A DNA stretch of 34,355 bases from a virus: IMG/VR virus record IMGVR_UViG_3300044634_001654, positions 1-34,355 of that record; one strand, given 5' to 3'. Shown piece after piece: positions 15,163 through 22,817 of the stretch (the first letter of the stretch is position 1; every line of letters starts with the position of its first letter). Made by a program: the position numbers and the translations under genes. The notes below the pieces were generated by a model that ran no database searches, was not told the DNA's origin, and saw only the letters and a list, made by a program, of their open reading frames with translations.

Positions 15163-16656
15163 TTAACTCCTTCGCACTATTTCCTCTTCAATTAATTCTA
15201 ACTTCTTCTTTGCTTCGATCATACGCTTTTTCCAAACCGTACGGTCGTTGTACATCGTCTCCATCAGTGTAGGTAGAAACCCTACATTGTTCTTACTGAA
15301 TAACGCACCATTAGGACTCATTGTCATGTTCTGATCACTAAGCGTCTTCTCAAAGTCTGAGCCAACTTGTTTATTCAGACATCTCTCAATCGTTACTTCA
15401 TCTACCACACCAATGTAAGTATCAGGGCTAATGTTGTATTGCATGATCAGATGAGGATACAGACTGTTCAAGTCGAACGAGCAAACCCACTTATGTAAGC
15501 CAACCTGAGGATCTTTTACATACCCACCAACAATTGGGCCCATCTCTGTGTCAATTGCTTGCCTCTCTTCAAGATCACCACGCTCGACGTGAGGAACAAC
15601 AATACCTCTATCCATCAGATAATTTGTAATAATGATGTCCCAGATACGAACGGTAGTGAAAGTATCGACGTAGTTGACCTTAGCATCGTATGCAATAGCG
15701 AATACTTGTTCGATGAATTTCAACTTCTCTTCTAGCTTATCAACCAACACAACGTCATGGATGTTATAGTCAACAAACCTTTCGAAGTCCTGCATATAAA
15801 ATTCATGCATCGACTCGTACTCAGAGTAGTCTAGCTTTCTTTCACCAAGCTCGTACTCAGCAATGTGATCGAGCTTGTATGATTCCTGAGGAGTATAAGA
15901 AAACTTCTTGTACAGCGCCATATAGTCAAGGACTGATATCCCGTACACATCGTATATCTTAGGCGATGTTGGATCGTTGCCTACTTGACGTTCTTTAACA
16001 ATTCCCCACGGTGAGAGTTTGTTGGCTTGCTTTGGACCAAGTACGTTGGTAATACGTTTGTACAGATAGGGAATGTCGAAGTACTCAATATTCCAACCAG
16101 TTACGACATCAGGTTTCCATTTGTTTGAGTTCCATGCTTCGAGAAACTTTTCAAGCAAATCACTTTCATTTCTACATTGAACATACACAACATCATCACT
16201 CTTTGGCTTGTATGGTCTTGTTCCAAGAACAATAACCTTGCCTTTCTTACGCATTGATAGTGTAATGATCTCCTTGTCAGCATACTCCATATTAGGAAAC
16301 CCATTGAGAGTGGACGTCTCAATGTCAAGTGATACTACATTGATATCATCGACGTTGTAGTTAACCTCACCTTTGAATAGTCCGTGTATTGCTTGGTATG
16401 TGTATAGATTTGATCCGTAGATTTCAAAACCATCAACATCCGAGTAGTTAGCCATAAAGTCTCTTGACTCCTTGACTCCTTCAAAGTCTACTTTATCAAC
16501 GTATTTGTCATCTAGTGTTTTATATTGTGATTTATTTTTAGTTTTAACAAACAGATACGGACGATACACATCACGATACTCAAATCGTTTGCCATCCTCA
16601 TATCCTCTCACATATACTTTATCACCATAAACAAATACATTTGTATAAAACTTCAT
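15163..16656 (-). CDS. 43: DNA polymerase gp43, N-terminal fragment (exonuclease and motif A)
   Basis: 497 aa versus ~900 for T4 gp43. Exo I is DIET (111-114), Exo II NIEYFD (189-194) and Exo III YNIHD (297-301). Polymerase motif A is SFDLNSLYPHLI (393-404). The frame ends at EEEIVRRS-TAA, just before the fingers helix that carries motif B. Alone it could keep 3'-5' exonuclease activity but not polymerise. Continuations lie at 14287-14424 and 13310-14284. Split gp43A/gp43B are known in some Aeromonas T4-like phages. Ribosome site GAGGTGAT precedes the ATG. Confidence 0.95.
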   Translation of the reverse strand: MKFYTNVFVYGDKVYVRGYEDGKRFEYRDVYRPYLFVKTKNKSQYKTLDDKYVDKVDFEGVKESRDFMANYSDVDGFEIYGSNLYTYQAIHGLFKGEVNYNVDDINVVSLDIETSTLNGFPNMEYADKEIITLSMRKKGKVIVLGTRPYKPKSDDVVYVQCRNESDLLEKFLEAWNSNKWKPDVVTGWNIEYFDIPYLYKRITNVLGPKQANKLSPWGIVKERQVGNDPTSPKIYDVYGISVLDYMALYKKFSYTPQESYKLDHIAEYELGERKLDYSEYESMHEFYMQDFERFVDYNIHDVVLVDKLEEKLKFIEQVFAIAYDAKVNYVDTFTTVRIWDIIITNYLMDRGIVVPHVERGDLEERQAIDTEMGPIVGGYVKDPQVGLHKWVCSFDLNSLYPHLIMQYNISPDTYIGVVDEVTIERCLNKQVGSDFEKTLSDQNMTMSPNGALFSKNNVGFLPTLMETMYNDRTVWKKRMIEAKKKLELIEEEIVRRS

Positions 16657-16680
16657 ATCACCTCGACTGCAAAGAGTTGC

Positions 16681-16709
16681 ATTATACTACAATAAAGTAA
16701 GTAACACAA
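16681..16709 (-). promoter_or_regulatory. Candidate sigma70-type promoter upstream of gene 43
   Basis: Perfect -10 TATAAT, 17-nt spacer, weak -35 TTGTGT (3 of 6). It lies in the 56-nt gap before gene 43, so polymerase could have its own early or middle promoter. Confidence 0.45.
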
Positions 16710-16712
16710 CTA

Positions 16713-17012
16713 TTATCTTATAGACGAAGCAATCTGAATACCAGAGCCAAACATACGGCTGTAGTTATTTTGAAGATCGACCGATGGTTTGTAGGTTGTC
16801 ATGATATGGTCTTCTTTGAAAGTAAATTCACTTTGTTCTGCATACGGTGCATATGGGTACAGTGAAATACCAACGCCGTCTTTTGTGGGAACAAGTTGGA
16901 CAATGCCAACATTAGTAAGTTTGTAGGAGTGGGAATGGTCTTTTGTTTTTGTGACTTCTAAGTCACCAATCAAATCTTCACCAGTAATCAATCTAACAAT
17001 ATAGAGGCTCAT
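16713..17012 (-). CDS. Small Sm/Lsm-like conserved phage protein
   Basis: 99 aa, beginning YIVRLITGEDLIGDLEV and containing LVPTKDGVGISLYPYAPYAE. I recall this pattern from marine T4-like phages as an Sm-like beta-barrel protein of unknown role. The fold would suit RNA binding; that is inference. It follows the hsp20 terminator directly, with ribosome site AAGGATTATT, so its transcript may come from read-through or an unseen promoter. Confidence 0.75.
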   Translation of the reverse strand: MSLYIVRLITGEDLIGDLEVTKTKDHSHSYKLTNVGIVQLVPTKDGVGISLYPYAPYAEQSEFTFKEDHIMTTYKPSVDLQNNYSRMFGSGIQIASSIR

Positions 17013-17027
17013 AATAATCCTTAAATT

Positions 17028-17051
17028 AAAAAGCCGGCCATTGCGGCCGGC
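17028..17051 (-). terminator. Intrinsic terminator after hsp20
   Basis: Minus strand GCCGGCC-GCAAT-GGCCGGC (7 bp, all G/C) followed by TTTTTAATTT. It starts 7 nt after the hsp20 stop. Confidence 0.92.
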
Positions 17052-17058
17052 GTACTTT

Positions 17059-17613
17059 TTACAGACCTCTTTCGTGAGCTTCTTCCATCAACAACTCACC
17101 CATTGGTTTGGTATCTTTTGATTTGCCTTTTGCAGGCTTCTCGCTGATCTCAATTTTCTTAGGTTTCTTGTGTTCTGGAATAATTCTTTCCAAGAAGATC
17201 TTTAGCATTCCGTTCAACATCTCAGCATTCTGAATCTCAACTTGGTCGTTAAGAATGAATGTGCGATTAAAAGCGCGGTTTGCAATTCCTTTGTAGAGGA
17301 AGTTTTCGTTTTCATTATCATCTGCTGTTTTACCTGCAACTACCAACTTACCATCTTCAAAAGTAATTTCAACATCAGTCTTTGCAAAACCAGCAACAGC
17401 TAGCTCAACAACATACTTATTGTCTTCTACTTTTTTGATATTGTAAGGGGGATAGTTGGGGATATTCTTTGCAACTTCGTCGTGAAGTTTAGCAAGTCTG
17501 TTGAACGAGTCATCAAACCCAACAAAGAATTTATCAAGATCCTTAGTTCCGTATTTGAAACCAGGGCCAAAGGCAAATGTATTTGCCAACGCAGTTAGTG
17601 TATCAGTAGTCAT
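17059..17613 (-). CDS. Hsp20-family small heat-shock protein
   Basis: 184 aa. The alpha-crystallin domain runs from about residue 54 to 155: YPPYNIKKVEDNKYVVELAV, AGFAKTDVEITFEDGKLVV and NRTFILNDQVEI. It ends with the LNGMLKIFLERIIPEH strand, followed by a charged tail. These ATP-independent chaperones hold unfolding proteins. They are common in cyanophage and pelagiphage relatives of T4, where a role in head or tail assembly is proposed. It is a single-gene unit with a stacked sigma70/late promoter upstream and a strong terminator downstream. Confidence 0.92.
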   Translation of the reverse strand: MTTDTLTALANTFAFGPGFKYGTKDLDKFFVGFDDSFNRLAKLHDEVAKNIPNYPPYNIKKVEDNKYVVELAVAGFAKTDVEITFEDGKLVVAGKTADDNENENFLYKGIANRAFNRTFILNDQVEIQNAEMLNGMLKIFLERIIPEHKKPKKIEISEKPAKGKSKDTKPMGELLMEEAHERGL

Positions 17614-17640
17614 TTAAGACCTCCTATTAAGCAAGGTTGA

Positions 17641-17666
17641 GAAAATGTGCCCCTGACGGCGGCACA
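17641..17666 (-). terminator. Possible weak terminator after phoH
   Basis: Minus strand stem TGTGCC/GGCACA (6 bp, 9-nt loop) followed by TTTTC, 32 nt after the phoH stop. It lies at the start of the hsp20 leader, so it may serve instead as a 5' hairpin of that mRNA. Confidence 0.45.
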
Positions 17667-17670
17667 CTTC

Positions 17671-17701
17671 TATTTATACATCATCCACTAATGATAGTCA
17701 A
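17671..17701 (-). promoter_or_regulatory. Stacked sigma70 and T4-late promoter of hsp20
   Basis: TTGACT (17701-17696), 17-nt spacer, then TATAAA, which is itself the first six bases of a full late box TATAAATA (17678-17671). The same -10 could be used by host sigma70 early and by the gp55-type late factor, giving hsp20 expression throughout infection. Confidence 0.75.
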
Positions 17702-18444
17702 CTTTTTATTGTCTCAAAGTGTAAATTTGCAACAATAAATTCTTTGACCAAGTTACTACGAACAATATCCTCAACATCAAATTCAATGTTTCTGAACGAT
17801 GGCATTCTGTTGATAATCTGGACAAAGTCTTTTAGACCGGATTGATCATGCTTTTTGTTGAGATCTGTTTGCTTGAAGTCTCCACAGAATAGAATTCTTG
17901 ATCCTTCACCGACTCTTGTAATGATCGAACTTAGTTCTTGGAAGTTCATGTTCTGGCACTCGTCGACAATAATGATCGCCTTGTCAATAGTTATACCTCG
18001 AACAAAAGAAGTTATAAGGAACTCAATATTTTTCTGTTCAACTAATCTTTCATATGCTTGATCTGTATTAAATAGGTCTTTACAGATTGCTTTATACGGT
18101 GCAAGATATACGTCTGTCTTTTCTTTCTCATCACCAGGTAAATGGCCAATCTCTCTTGATGGAACAATTGATCTAACAATTACAACCTTCTCAAAGCTGC
18201 TTTTGTGATCCATCATCTCCTCTAGTGCTTTGTAAACAGCGATGAATGTCTTTCCTGTACCTGCTGCGCCGTGCAGCATTAGCGCTTGGTGTCCTTCCTG
18301 ATACAACTCGTAAAACTTCTTTTGATTTCTCGTAAGTGGGTCAAATAATTGTAAGTCTTCGTATTTAAGTTTTAGCTTTCTTTTGTTTTGCTGGTCTGGG
18401 AATGTGTGAATGGACGCCTGTGACATTCTAGCCTGTTTTCTCAT
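17698..18444 (-). CDS. phoH: PhoH-like ATPase
   Basis: 248 aa, the usual length of the phage PhoH core. Walker A is GAAGTGKT (59-66) and Walker B is IIIVDECQNM. SRILFCGDFKQTDL and the GEGSR region are typical of the PhoH/SF1-like fold. PhoH proteins are very common in marine phages; an RNA helicase/NTPase role is proposed but unsettled. The start ATG is followed by a basic N-terminus MRKQARM. A terminator lies upstream (18472-18507), so phoH probably depends on read-through or a promoter I cannot see clearly. Confidence 0.93.
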   Translation of the reverse strand: MRKQARMSQASIHTFPDQQNKRKLKLKYEDLQLFDPLTRNQKKFYELYQEGHQALMLHGAAGTGKTFIAVYKALEEMMDHKSSFEKVVIVRSIVPSREIGHLPGDEKEKTDVYLAPYKAICKDLFNTDQAYERLVEQKNIEFLITSFVRGITIDKAIIIVDECQNMNFQELSSIITRVGEGSRILFCGDFKQTDLNKKHDQSGLKDFVQIINRMPSFRNIEFDVEDIVRSNLVKEFIVANLHFETIKS

Positions 18445-18471
18445 GGACTACCCTTTTGTTATAGTTAGAAA

Positions 18472-18507
18472 CAAAAAGAGGCACAGATCTCGCGACCATG
18501 TGCCTCT
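18472..18507 (-). terminator. Intrinsic terminator upstream of phoH
   Basis: Minus strand AGAGGCACA, 13-nt loop, TGTGCCTCT (9 bp), followed by TTTTTGTTT. It closes a very short transcription unit starting at the late promoter 18566. Confidence 0.88.
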
Positions 18508-18560
18508 GCCTTATTTGACTACTTTTCTTCTTCAGTCATCAAATTCCTTATAATCCATTT
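18472..18560 (-). ncRNA. Candidate ~90-nt late small RNA or mini-ORF transcript
   Basis: A TATAAATA box at 18573-18566 and a strong terminator at 18507-18472 bracket about 90 nt. The only ORF is a 6-codon MTEEEK with ribosome site AAGGAATTTG (ATG at 18539). The short length fits a small RNA, a terminator leader for phoH, or a decoy ORF. No known family recognised. Confidence 0.4.
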
Positions 18561-18565
18561 GAAAT

Positions 18566-18573
18566 TATTTATA
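18566..18573 (-). promoter_or_regulatory. T4-type late promoter TATAAATA
   Basis: Exact TATAAATA directly after the stop of the 73-aa gene; no -35 box. The first thing downstream is the mini-ORF and terminator, not a normal gene. Confidence 0.7.
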
Positions 18574-18576
18574 AAT

Positions 18577-18798
18577 TTAGAATCCTAGAATCATGGGGGT
18601 AAACTTCAATGGCTTACCAGGTTCGTAATCTTTACTAAAATAATCAGCCATCATCTCAAACCGGAATGCTGAATCTTCTTCACCAGCATCTGCACATTTC
18701 TTCTGAGCATCTTGTAGAAACTTGATTAGTTTGAAGTGATTGATCCCACTCTCTTTGATGGATGGACCTTGAGATCCACGGTGTGGTTTAAACATCAT
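18577..18798 (-). CDS. Small hypothetical protein, 73 aa
   Basis: The start is placed at the ATG-ATG pair (18798) because GTGGAGG lies 6 nt upstream, rather than at the longer frame's 18813. The protein begins MMFKPHRGSQGPSIKESGIN and is charged, with one helix (LIKFLQDAQKKCADAGEED). No family recognised. It overlaps the stop of the DUF2693-like gene by 11 nt, so it is coupled to it in the regA-cd transcript. Confidence 0.7.
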   Translation of the reverse strand: MMFKPHRGSQGPSIKESGINHFKLIKFLQDAQKKCADAGEEDSAFRFEMMADYFSKDYEPGKPLKFTPMILGF

Positions 18799-19054
18799 AA
18801 TCAGCCTCCACAACAGATACTGTTTGAACTGATCCTACCTGGAACGATCTCCAGGCATGCTTCTCAATATCCCACACAGAAACAACATCATTACTTTCAG
18901 TTTTTTGTCTGTCAGTCTTTTTCTCGTAGGGAGTGATAAAGCTCTCTTGGAGAGTGCAGATCATCTCGCGGGTGCTACCATCAGCTTTGATGAACACTAC
19001 CTCAAGGACATTATCCTTGAGCAGCGAGCGGATAGATTCCTTCGTGTATTCCAT
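18788..19054 (-). CDS. DUF2693-like SH3-fold phage protein
   Basis: 88 aa from the ATG with ribosome site AAAGGTGGAAAA; a longer in-frame start at 19150 lacks one. The pattern EVVFIKADGSTREMICTLQ, then NDVVSVWDIEKHAWRSFQV, matches a small SH3-like protein I recall as DUF2693, widespread in T4-like marine phages. Function unknown. Its start overlaps the end of the dCMP deaminase gene by 44 nt. Confidence 0.82.
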   Translation of the reverse strand: MEYTKESIRSLLKDNVLEVVFIKADGSTREMICTLQESFITPYEKKTDRQKTESNDVVSVWDIEKHAWRSFQVGSVQTVSVVEADYDV

Positions 19055-19496
19055 TTTTCCACCTTTCAAAGTCATTATAAAAGTACTCCGAGACCTCAAC
19101 GTTAGCCTCTGATAGCATTGTACGTGAGACCTTAAAATTAAACAACACATCTCTTGGATTATTTGGAGATACTGTTACCACTCTCTTTATACCACGTTGG
19201 ATGATTGATTTGACACATTCGTTACAGGGAAACAAAGTACAGTATAAAGTAGCACCTTCCACATTGACTGCGCTGTTATCCAAAGCATTCCGCTCAGCGT
19301 GACAGACGTATAACAGCTTGGTCTCGCGGTCATTGTATCTATCGCTAGAGTCAACGACCCCCGTGGGGAATCCATTGTATCCAACGCTTATAACCCGCTT
19401 GCGAGAATCAACTATACAACTACCAATCTTACGAGACGGATCCTTAGACCACGATGCTACAGTCTCACATAACTGAAGAAACCTAAAATCCCACAT
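19011..19496 (-). CDS. cd: dCMP deaminase (zinc-dependent)
   Basis: 161 aa from ATG 19496; a TTG at 19520 would add 8 residues, and neither has a clear ribosome site. CHAERNAL supplies the zinc His and catalytic Glu, and TLFPCNECVKSI supplies the two zinc Cys. IGSCIVDSRKRVISVGYNGF is the family's substrate strand. It converts dCMP to dUMP for dTTP synthesis. It starts 8 nt after the regA stop, so coupling to regA is likely. Confidence 0.93.
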   Translation of the reverse strand: MWDFRFLQLCETVASWSKDPSRKIGSCIVDSRKRVISVGYNGFPTGVVDSSDRYNDRETKLLYVCHAERNALDNSAVNVEGATLYCTLFPCNECVKSIIQRGIKRVVTVSPNNPRDVLFNFKVSRTMLSEANVEVSEYFYNDFERWKNGIHEGIYPLAAQG

Positions 19497-19503
19497 AATA
19501 ATA

Positions 19504-19899
19504 TTATCGTTTTTTTCCAATGTTGTACTTTGCTACTAGCTCCCACTCGTCTTTCTCTTTATGTGTGATTACTTTCACTTGAGAGAAGGGTGCAACTGGT
19601 TCACTTGATTTCTGAGGGTTGATTAGCTTGATTAGTTCCCACTCTGCCAGTAAATTGACAATAGTGTTTCTTCTGGCGACATCGTCTTCTGAGAAGTTTG
19701 AAGGCTTACCATCCAGTGCAAATAGTTCTTTGAAGTGGACAATGTAATATCTTCCTTGCTTATGAAGGATGTGACAGGATTGGAATAATTTTCTATCTTT
19801 GCGCGAAGCAACACCGATCCGTGTCAGTGTTTCTTTGATTTTAAGGAAGTCTTCTTCTGAAGCCAATGTAACTTCAATAAGACTATCAACAGTATTCAT
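19504..19899 (-). CDS. regA: RegA translational repressor
   Basis: 131 aa (T4 RegA 122). ASEEDFLKIKETLTRIGVAS, KLFQSCHILHKQGRYYIVHF and DEWELVAKYNIG correspond closely to T4 RegA as I remember it. RegA binds the initiation region of early mRNAs, including those of genes 44 and 45, and represses their translation. It keeps T4's position between 62 and 43. Confidence 0.95.
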   Translation of the reverse strand: MNTVDSLIEVTLASEEDFLKIKETLTRIGVASRKDRKLFQSCHILHKQGRYYIVHFKELFALDGKPSNFSEDDVARRNTIVNLLAEWELIKLINPQKSSEPVAPFSQVKVITHKEKDEWELVAKYNIGKKR

Positions 19900-20273
19900 G
19901 ATTGTCCACCTTTTTCTAATTTTTGTTTTATAGTGATCAATTGATCAGAAGAAAGGATTGACAACGCGCTCTTAGCTTTTTCTGGACTGTACCCATAATA
20001 TTCCATTACAGCTGCAAGATCATTATCTTCTTGCTTCTTCACCCACTTTGCAAATCGCCTGGCAGGTCTTATTGTATTTAGGAAAAAATGGAACTGGAGC
20101 TTTGAGTCCACGAGATGGTGCTGATTCATCTCGTTAGCATACATCACAGTATCAGGAAAGTAGGAAAGTGACTTGTTAATTAGAAACGGCTGATAGAGTT
20201 TCTCTACAGCCGGATCCTCCATCAAGTCTTTCTTATTTTGCGATACAGCATTAACAAAATCAAACGGAGACAT
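19896..20273 (-). CDS. 62: Clamp loader small subunit gp62
   Basis: 125 aa, shorter than T4 gp62 (187 aa) but typical of marine relatives. SPFDFVNAVSQNKKDLM at the N-terminus, SYFPDTVMYANEMNQHHLVD and AVMEYYGYSPEKAKSALSIL fit the family. It partners gp44 to load the gp45 clamp. Coupled to regA (4-nt overlap) and to the membrane-protein gene (one-base overlap). In T4 44 and 62 are adjacent; here four small genes lie between them. Confidence 0.88.
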   Translation of the reverse strand: MSPFDFVNAVSQNKKDLMEDPAVEKLYQPFLINKSLSYFPDTVMYANEMNQHHLVDSKLQFHFFLNTIRPARRFAKWVKKQEDNDLAAVMEYYGYSPEKAKSALSILSSDQLITIKQKLEKGGQS

Positions 20274-20560
20274 TAGAACATCATTCGTAACAAACCAATA
20301 GAATCGATTGTCACAAGAAGCATATAGTTAGCAAGCATACCAAAACTCTTCCTAGTCCAAGCAGCCCAAGCGTACATAGAACAACCAGCAATCCATATAG
20401 GATAGAGAATAAGAAGGGGTGGATGTGGTACCGTGGCAGCCATCGTAATACTACACCCGATAGATATAGCCCAAGCAAGCAGCTCGACAGAAAAGCGAAA
20501 ACGATTGCTAGTATAGTCACTTCGAATCCATTCGAATGTAGGTTTAAATAATTCAATCAA
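20273..20560 (-). CDS. Small polytopic membrane protein
   Basis: 95 aa starting with TTG (MIELFKPTFEWIRSDY...), the only start that keeps the N-terminus I recall from cyanophage homologues. Hydrophobic segments lie at about 26-44, 47-66 and 73-93. The stop of the upstream gene overlaps the TTG. Function unknown; it sits inside the clamp-loader operon of several marine T4-like phages. Confidence 0.75.
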   Translation of the reverse strand: MIELFKPTFEWIRSDYTSNRFRFSVELLAWAISIGCSITMAATVPHPPLLILYPIWIAGCSMYAWAAWTRKSFGMLANYMLLVTIDSIGLLRMMF

Positions 20561-20769
20561 AACGGAGCCTCATCATACTGATCTATTCTTTGTTTCTGTT
20601 GCATACGTTGATGATGTTTGTTATCGTCAGTAATAAATTCCATTCTCTTATCACATACTCGTTGGAATGGGTCAATAGGATAGAAGGGATTATCCTCACG
20701 AAACTTCTTTATGAATTCACCAATGTTATCGGCCCACTCATCTTTTGGTAATTGAACTTTGTTTTTCAT
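20557..20769 (-). CDS. Small hypothetical protein, 70 aa
   Basis: Charged and soluble (LPKDEWADNIGEFIKKFRED, NPFYPIDPFQRVCDKRMEF). No family recognised. It overlaps both neighbours by 4 nt, indicating coupled translation within the 45-44-62 operon. Confidence 0.7.
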   Translation of the reverse strand: MKNKVQLPKDEWADNIGEFIKKFREDNPFYPIDPFQRVCDKRMEFITDDNKHHQRMQQKQRIDQYDEAPF

Positions 20770-20990
20770 TCCGTATCTACTTTACTTTCTGTTTCGACCC
20801 AAACCCGAGCACCGCAGCTAAGTGGTTTGTCTGGTGAGTACACAACCTTACTAGGTCCATGTATTGTCACATTGTTAGCATACACGTTACTCTTGTATGT
20901 TTTAACAGTCAAAACAGGTAGCTTGTCTTCATCAGCAGCTCTAATGTTCTTGCGTATATGTTGTTGATTGACGTGAATAATTGTTTTCAT
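20766..20990 (-). CDS. Small conserved beta-rich phage protein
   Basis: 74 aa from the ATG at 20990 (MKTIIHVNQQHIRKN), which overlaps the preceding stop as ATGA; a TTG at 21005 is less likely. LTVKTYKSNVYANNVTIHGP and PDKPLSCGARVWVETES are patterns I recall from marine T4-like phages. Function unknown. Confidence 0.78.
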   Translation of the reverse strand: MKTIIHVNQQHIRKNIRAADEDKLPVLTVKTYKSNVYANNVTIHGPSKVVYSPDKPLSCGARVWVETESKVDTE

Positions 20991-21175
20991 TCCCAGATCA
21001 AACAATCCTTGGCATATGTTTCTGCTCGGTTATACGTATCGAAGATTTCTGCTGACGGCTCTACTCCTCGAATATAATCTGATTCGTGTAATGGTACTAC
21101 TCTGTACTTTCCATCTTCTTGGATGTATATTTTGACAACAACAGTTGAATTACTAAATTGTTTTAGTAGGATCAT
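20987..21175 (-). CDS. Small hypothetical protein, 62 aa
   Basis: MILLKQFSNSTVVVKIYIQE, then EIFDTYNRAETYAKDCLIWE. No family recognised; predicted a small alpha/beta fold. Overlaps gene 44 upstream and the 74-aa gene downstream by 4 nt each. Confidence 0.7.
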   Translation of the reverse strand: MILLKQFSNSTVVVKIYIQEDGKYRVVPLHESDYIRGVEPSAEIFDTYNRAETYAKDCLIWE

Positions 21176-22113
21176 TTAAAATCTCCTTCTGCCATTATCT
21201 CTGTCAGGCATGCAAGTATATTAATTTCGTGATCAGCAACAAACGCTGCTTTGTATTGGTATTCGGCAAGTGTGATAACTAACTGCGGGATTGAGTTGGG
21301 TTTCAAATACTGAGAAGCAGTGTCATACAACTTACGGAAGAACACAGTCTGGTCGATGTCATTGTTCTCCGCAACCCACTTACGAACCTCTGTGAAGTTC
21401 TTTACTTTGAGTAGTTCGACCAATCCCTTCAAGTTCTCTTCAGAGAAGTTTACAAGGATACCTGAATCAATCTTACCAGTAGCACTATAACGTTGCAACT
21501 CATTCAATACCCTGCGCCAGTCTGGAAAGAACTTTGTTATTACCTCAACAACAGCTTTCTGATCATACGTGATACCTTCACCGTCAAGTATACTACAAAC
21601 ACGCTTATAGAACTGAGAAGCCATCTTTGGCTTATCTTCTTTATCTATCTTGAATTCTATAACTGAACAACGAGAATGCAAAGGCTCAATAATTCGATTC
21701 TTGAAATTACAAGTAAGAATGAATCCGCAGTTCTTTGAATACTCTTCCATGAAGTTACGAAGAGCAGGCTGTGTAGAATTTGGATTGAGGTAATCAGCCT
21801 CATCAAGAATAACATACTTACGACCACCAGAAAACGAGACAGAGGACGCAAAGTCTCTAATCTCGTTTCTCAGTGTATCAATGTTGCCGTTCATTGATCC
21901 ATTAATAATAACATAATCACATTGCAACTCTTCTAACATAGCACGAGCGACTGTTGTCTTACCAACACCCGCGCGGCCAGTCAGAAGTAAGTTTGGAACA
22001 TTCTTTTGATCTACGAACTGTTGGAACGTAGCTTTAAGAGATGCAGGAAGAACGGCACTTTCAATTGTTCTGGGTCTATACTTCTCAACCCAGAGAAAAT
22101 CATCACGAATCAT
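21172..22113 (-). CDS. 44: Clamp loader large subunit gp44 (RFC-like AAA+)
   Basis: 313 aa (T4 319). WVEKYRPRTI at the N-terminus, Walker A GRAGVGKT (46-53), Walker B VILDEADYLN (101-110), sensor 1 LTCNFKNRIIEPL and the SRC arginine-finger motif in HSRCSVIEF are all present. It forms a 4:1 complex with gp62 that opens and loads the gp45 clamp. It lies 11 nt after gene 45. Confidence 0.96.
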   Translation of the reverse strand: MIRDDFLWVEKYRPRTIESAVLPASLKATFQQFVDQKNVPNLLLTGRAGVGKTTVARAMLEELQCDYVIINGSMNGNIDTLRNEIRDFASSVSFSGGRKYVILDEADYLNPNSTQPALRNFMEEYSKNCGFILTCNFKNRIIEPLHSRCSVIEFKIDKEDKPKMASQFYKRVCSILDGEGITYDQKAVVEVITKFFPDWRRVLNELQRYSATGKIDSGILVNFSEENLKGLVELLKVKNFTEVRKWVAENNDIDQTVFFRKLYDTASQYLKPNSIPQLVITLAEYQYKAAFVADHEINILACLTEIMAEGDFK

Positions 22114-22124
22114 AATAACCTCAA

Positions 22125-22802
22125 TTATCCAACGTAAGTTGAATTCTGCTCACATACAATCCAGTATTCTACATCAGACCCTCTGAAATGGCAAAGCCCT
22201 TGTGGTGATATTTTAAGGACATATTCCTCGTTCATAATCTTAAGGTTATCAGCCTTCATGATCATCTTAAATGTCTTGATAGTCTCTCCAACAACAATAG
22301 AAAAACTATTGCTGAGTGTCTGGTCATTTGGATTCTTTGGCTTGGTATCCAAAGCTTCAATAGAGAAGTTACCGTCCTTACCAACAAAAGCAATCTCTGG
22401 CAATTGCAGTACGCCGACTGCTTTCATCAGTGATTGCAACGTTGCAGATGGTAGGACCTTTTCTACAGCATCAGACGGAATATCAACCATCTTCTTAGGT
22501 GGTTGCGTAATCATTTCAGGAAGACAGTATACGTAATCCAGTTTAGTTTTTCCACTCTTAATTGTAATGTACTTCTCGTTGATCTCGAGATCAGGATCAT
22601 CGAATAGAGAAAGTACCCCTAAAAACCTTGGCAAATCCCAAATTGCAAACTGTTGCGGAATTGTCTCCGCAATGTTTGCTTTCGCTACCATAGTTTTCAG
22701 GGGTGAAATAGTCTTCAATTCATTACCAGGAGCAAAGATCAACGATTGATTAATCTGAGCAAAGCTCTTCAAAATCTGAATCGTTCTTGCGCTTAGTTTC
22801 AT
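22125..22802 (-). CDS. 45: Sliding clamp gp45
   Basis: 225 aa (T4 228). It has MKLSARTIQILKSFAQINQS at the N-terminus, AIWDLPRFLGVLSLF, then SFSIVVGETIKTFKMIMKAD and ISPQGLCHFRGSDVEYWIV, as in gp45 proteins. The trimer tethers gp43 and, in T4, also activates late transcription with gp33/gp55, which fits the TATAAATA promoters here. Ribosome site AAGAGAG precedes the ATG. Confidence 0.93.
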   Translation of the reverse strand: MKLSARTIQILKSFAQINQSLIFAPGNELKTISPLKTMVAKANIAETIPQQFAIWDLPRFLGVLSLFDDPDLEINEKYITIKSGKTKLDYVYCLPEMITQPPKKMVDIPSDAVEKVLPSATLQSLMKAVGVLQLPEIAFVGKDGNFSIEALDTKPKNPNDQTLSNSFSIVVGETIKTFKMIMKADNLKIMNEEYVLKISPQGLCHFRGSDVEYWIVCEQNSTYVG

Positions 22803-22817
22803 AATATATTATCTCTC

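Noticed and set aside
13310-16656. Intein splitting the polymerase
   Set aside because: The interruption has its own promoter, ribosome site, start and stop, and there are no Cys/Ser...His-Asn splice motifs.
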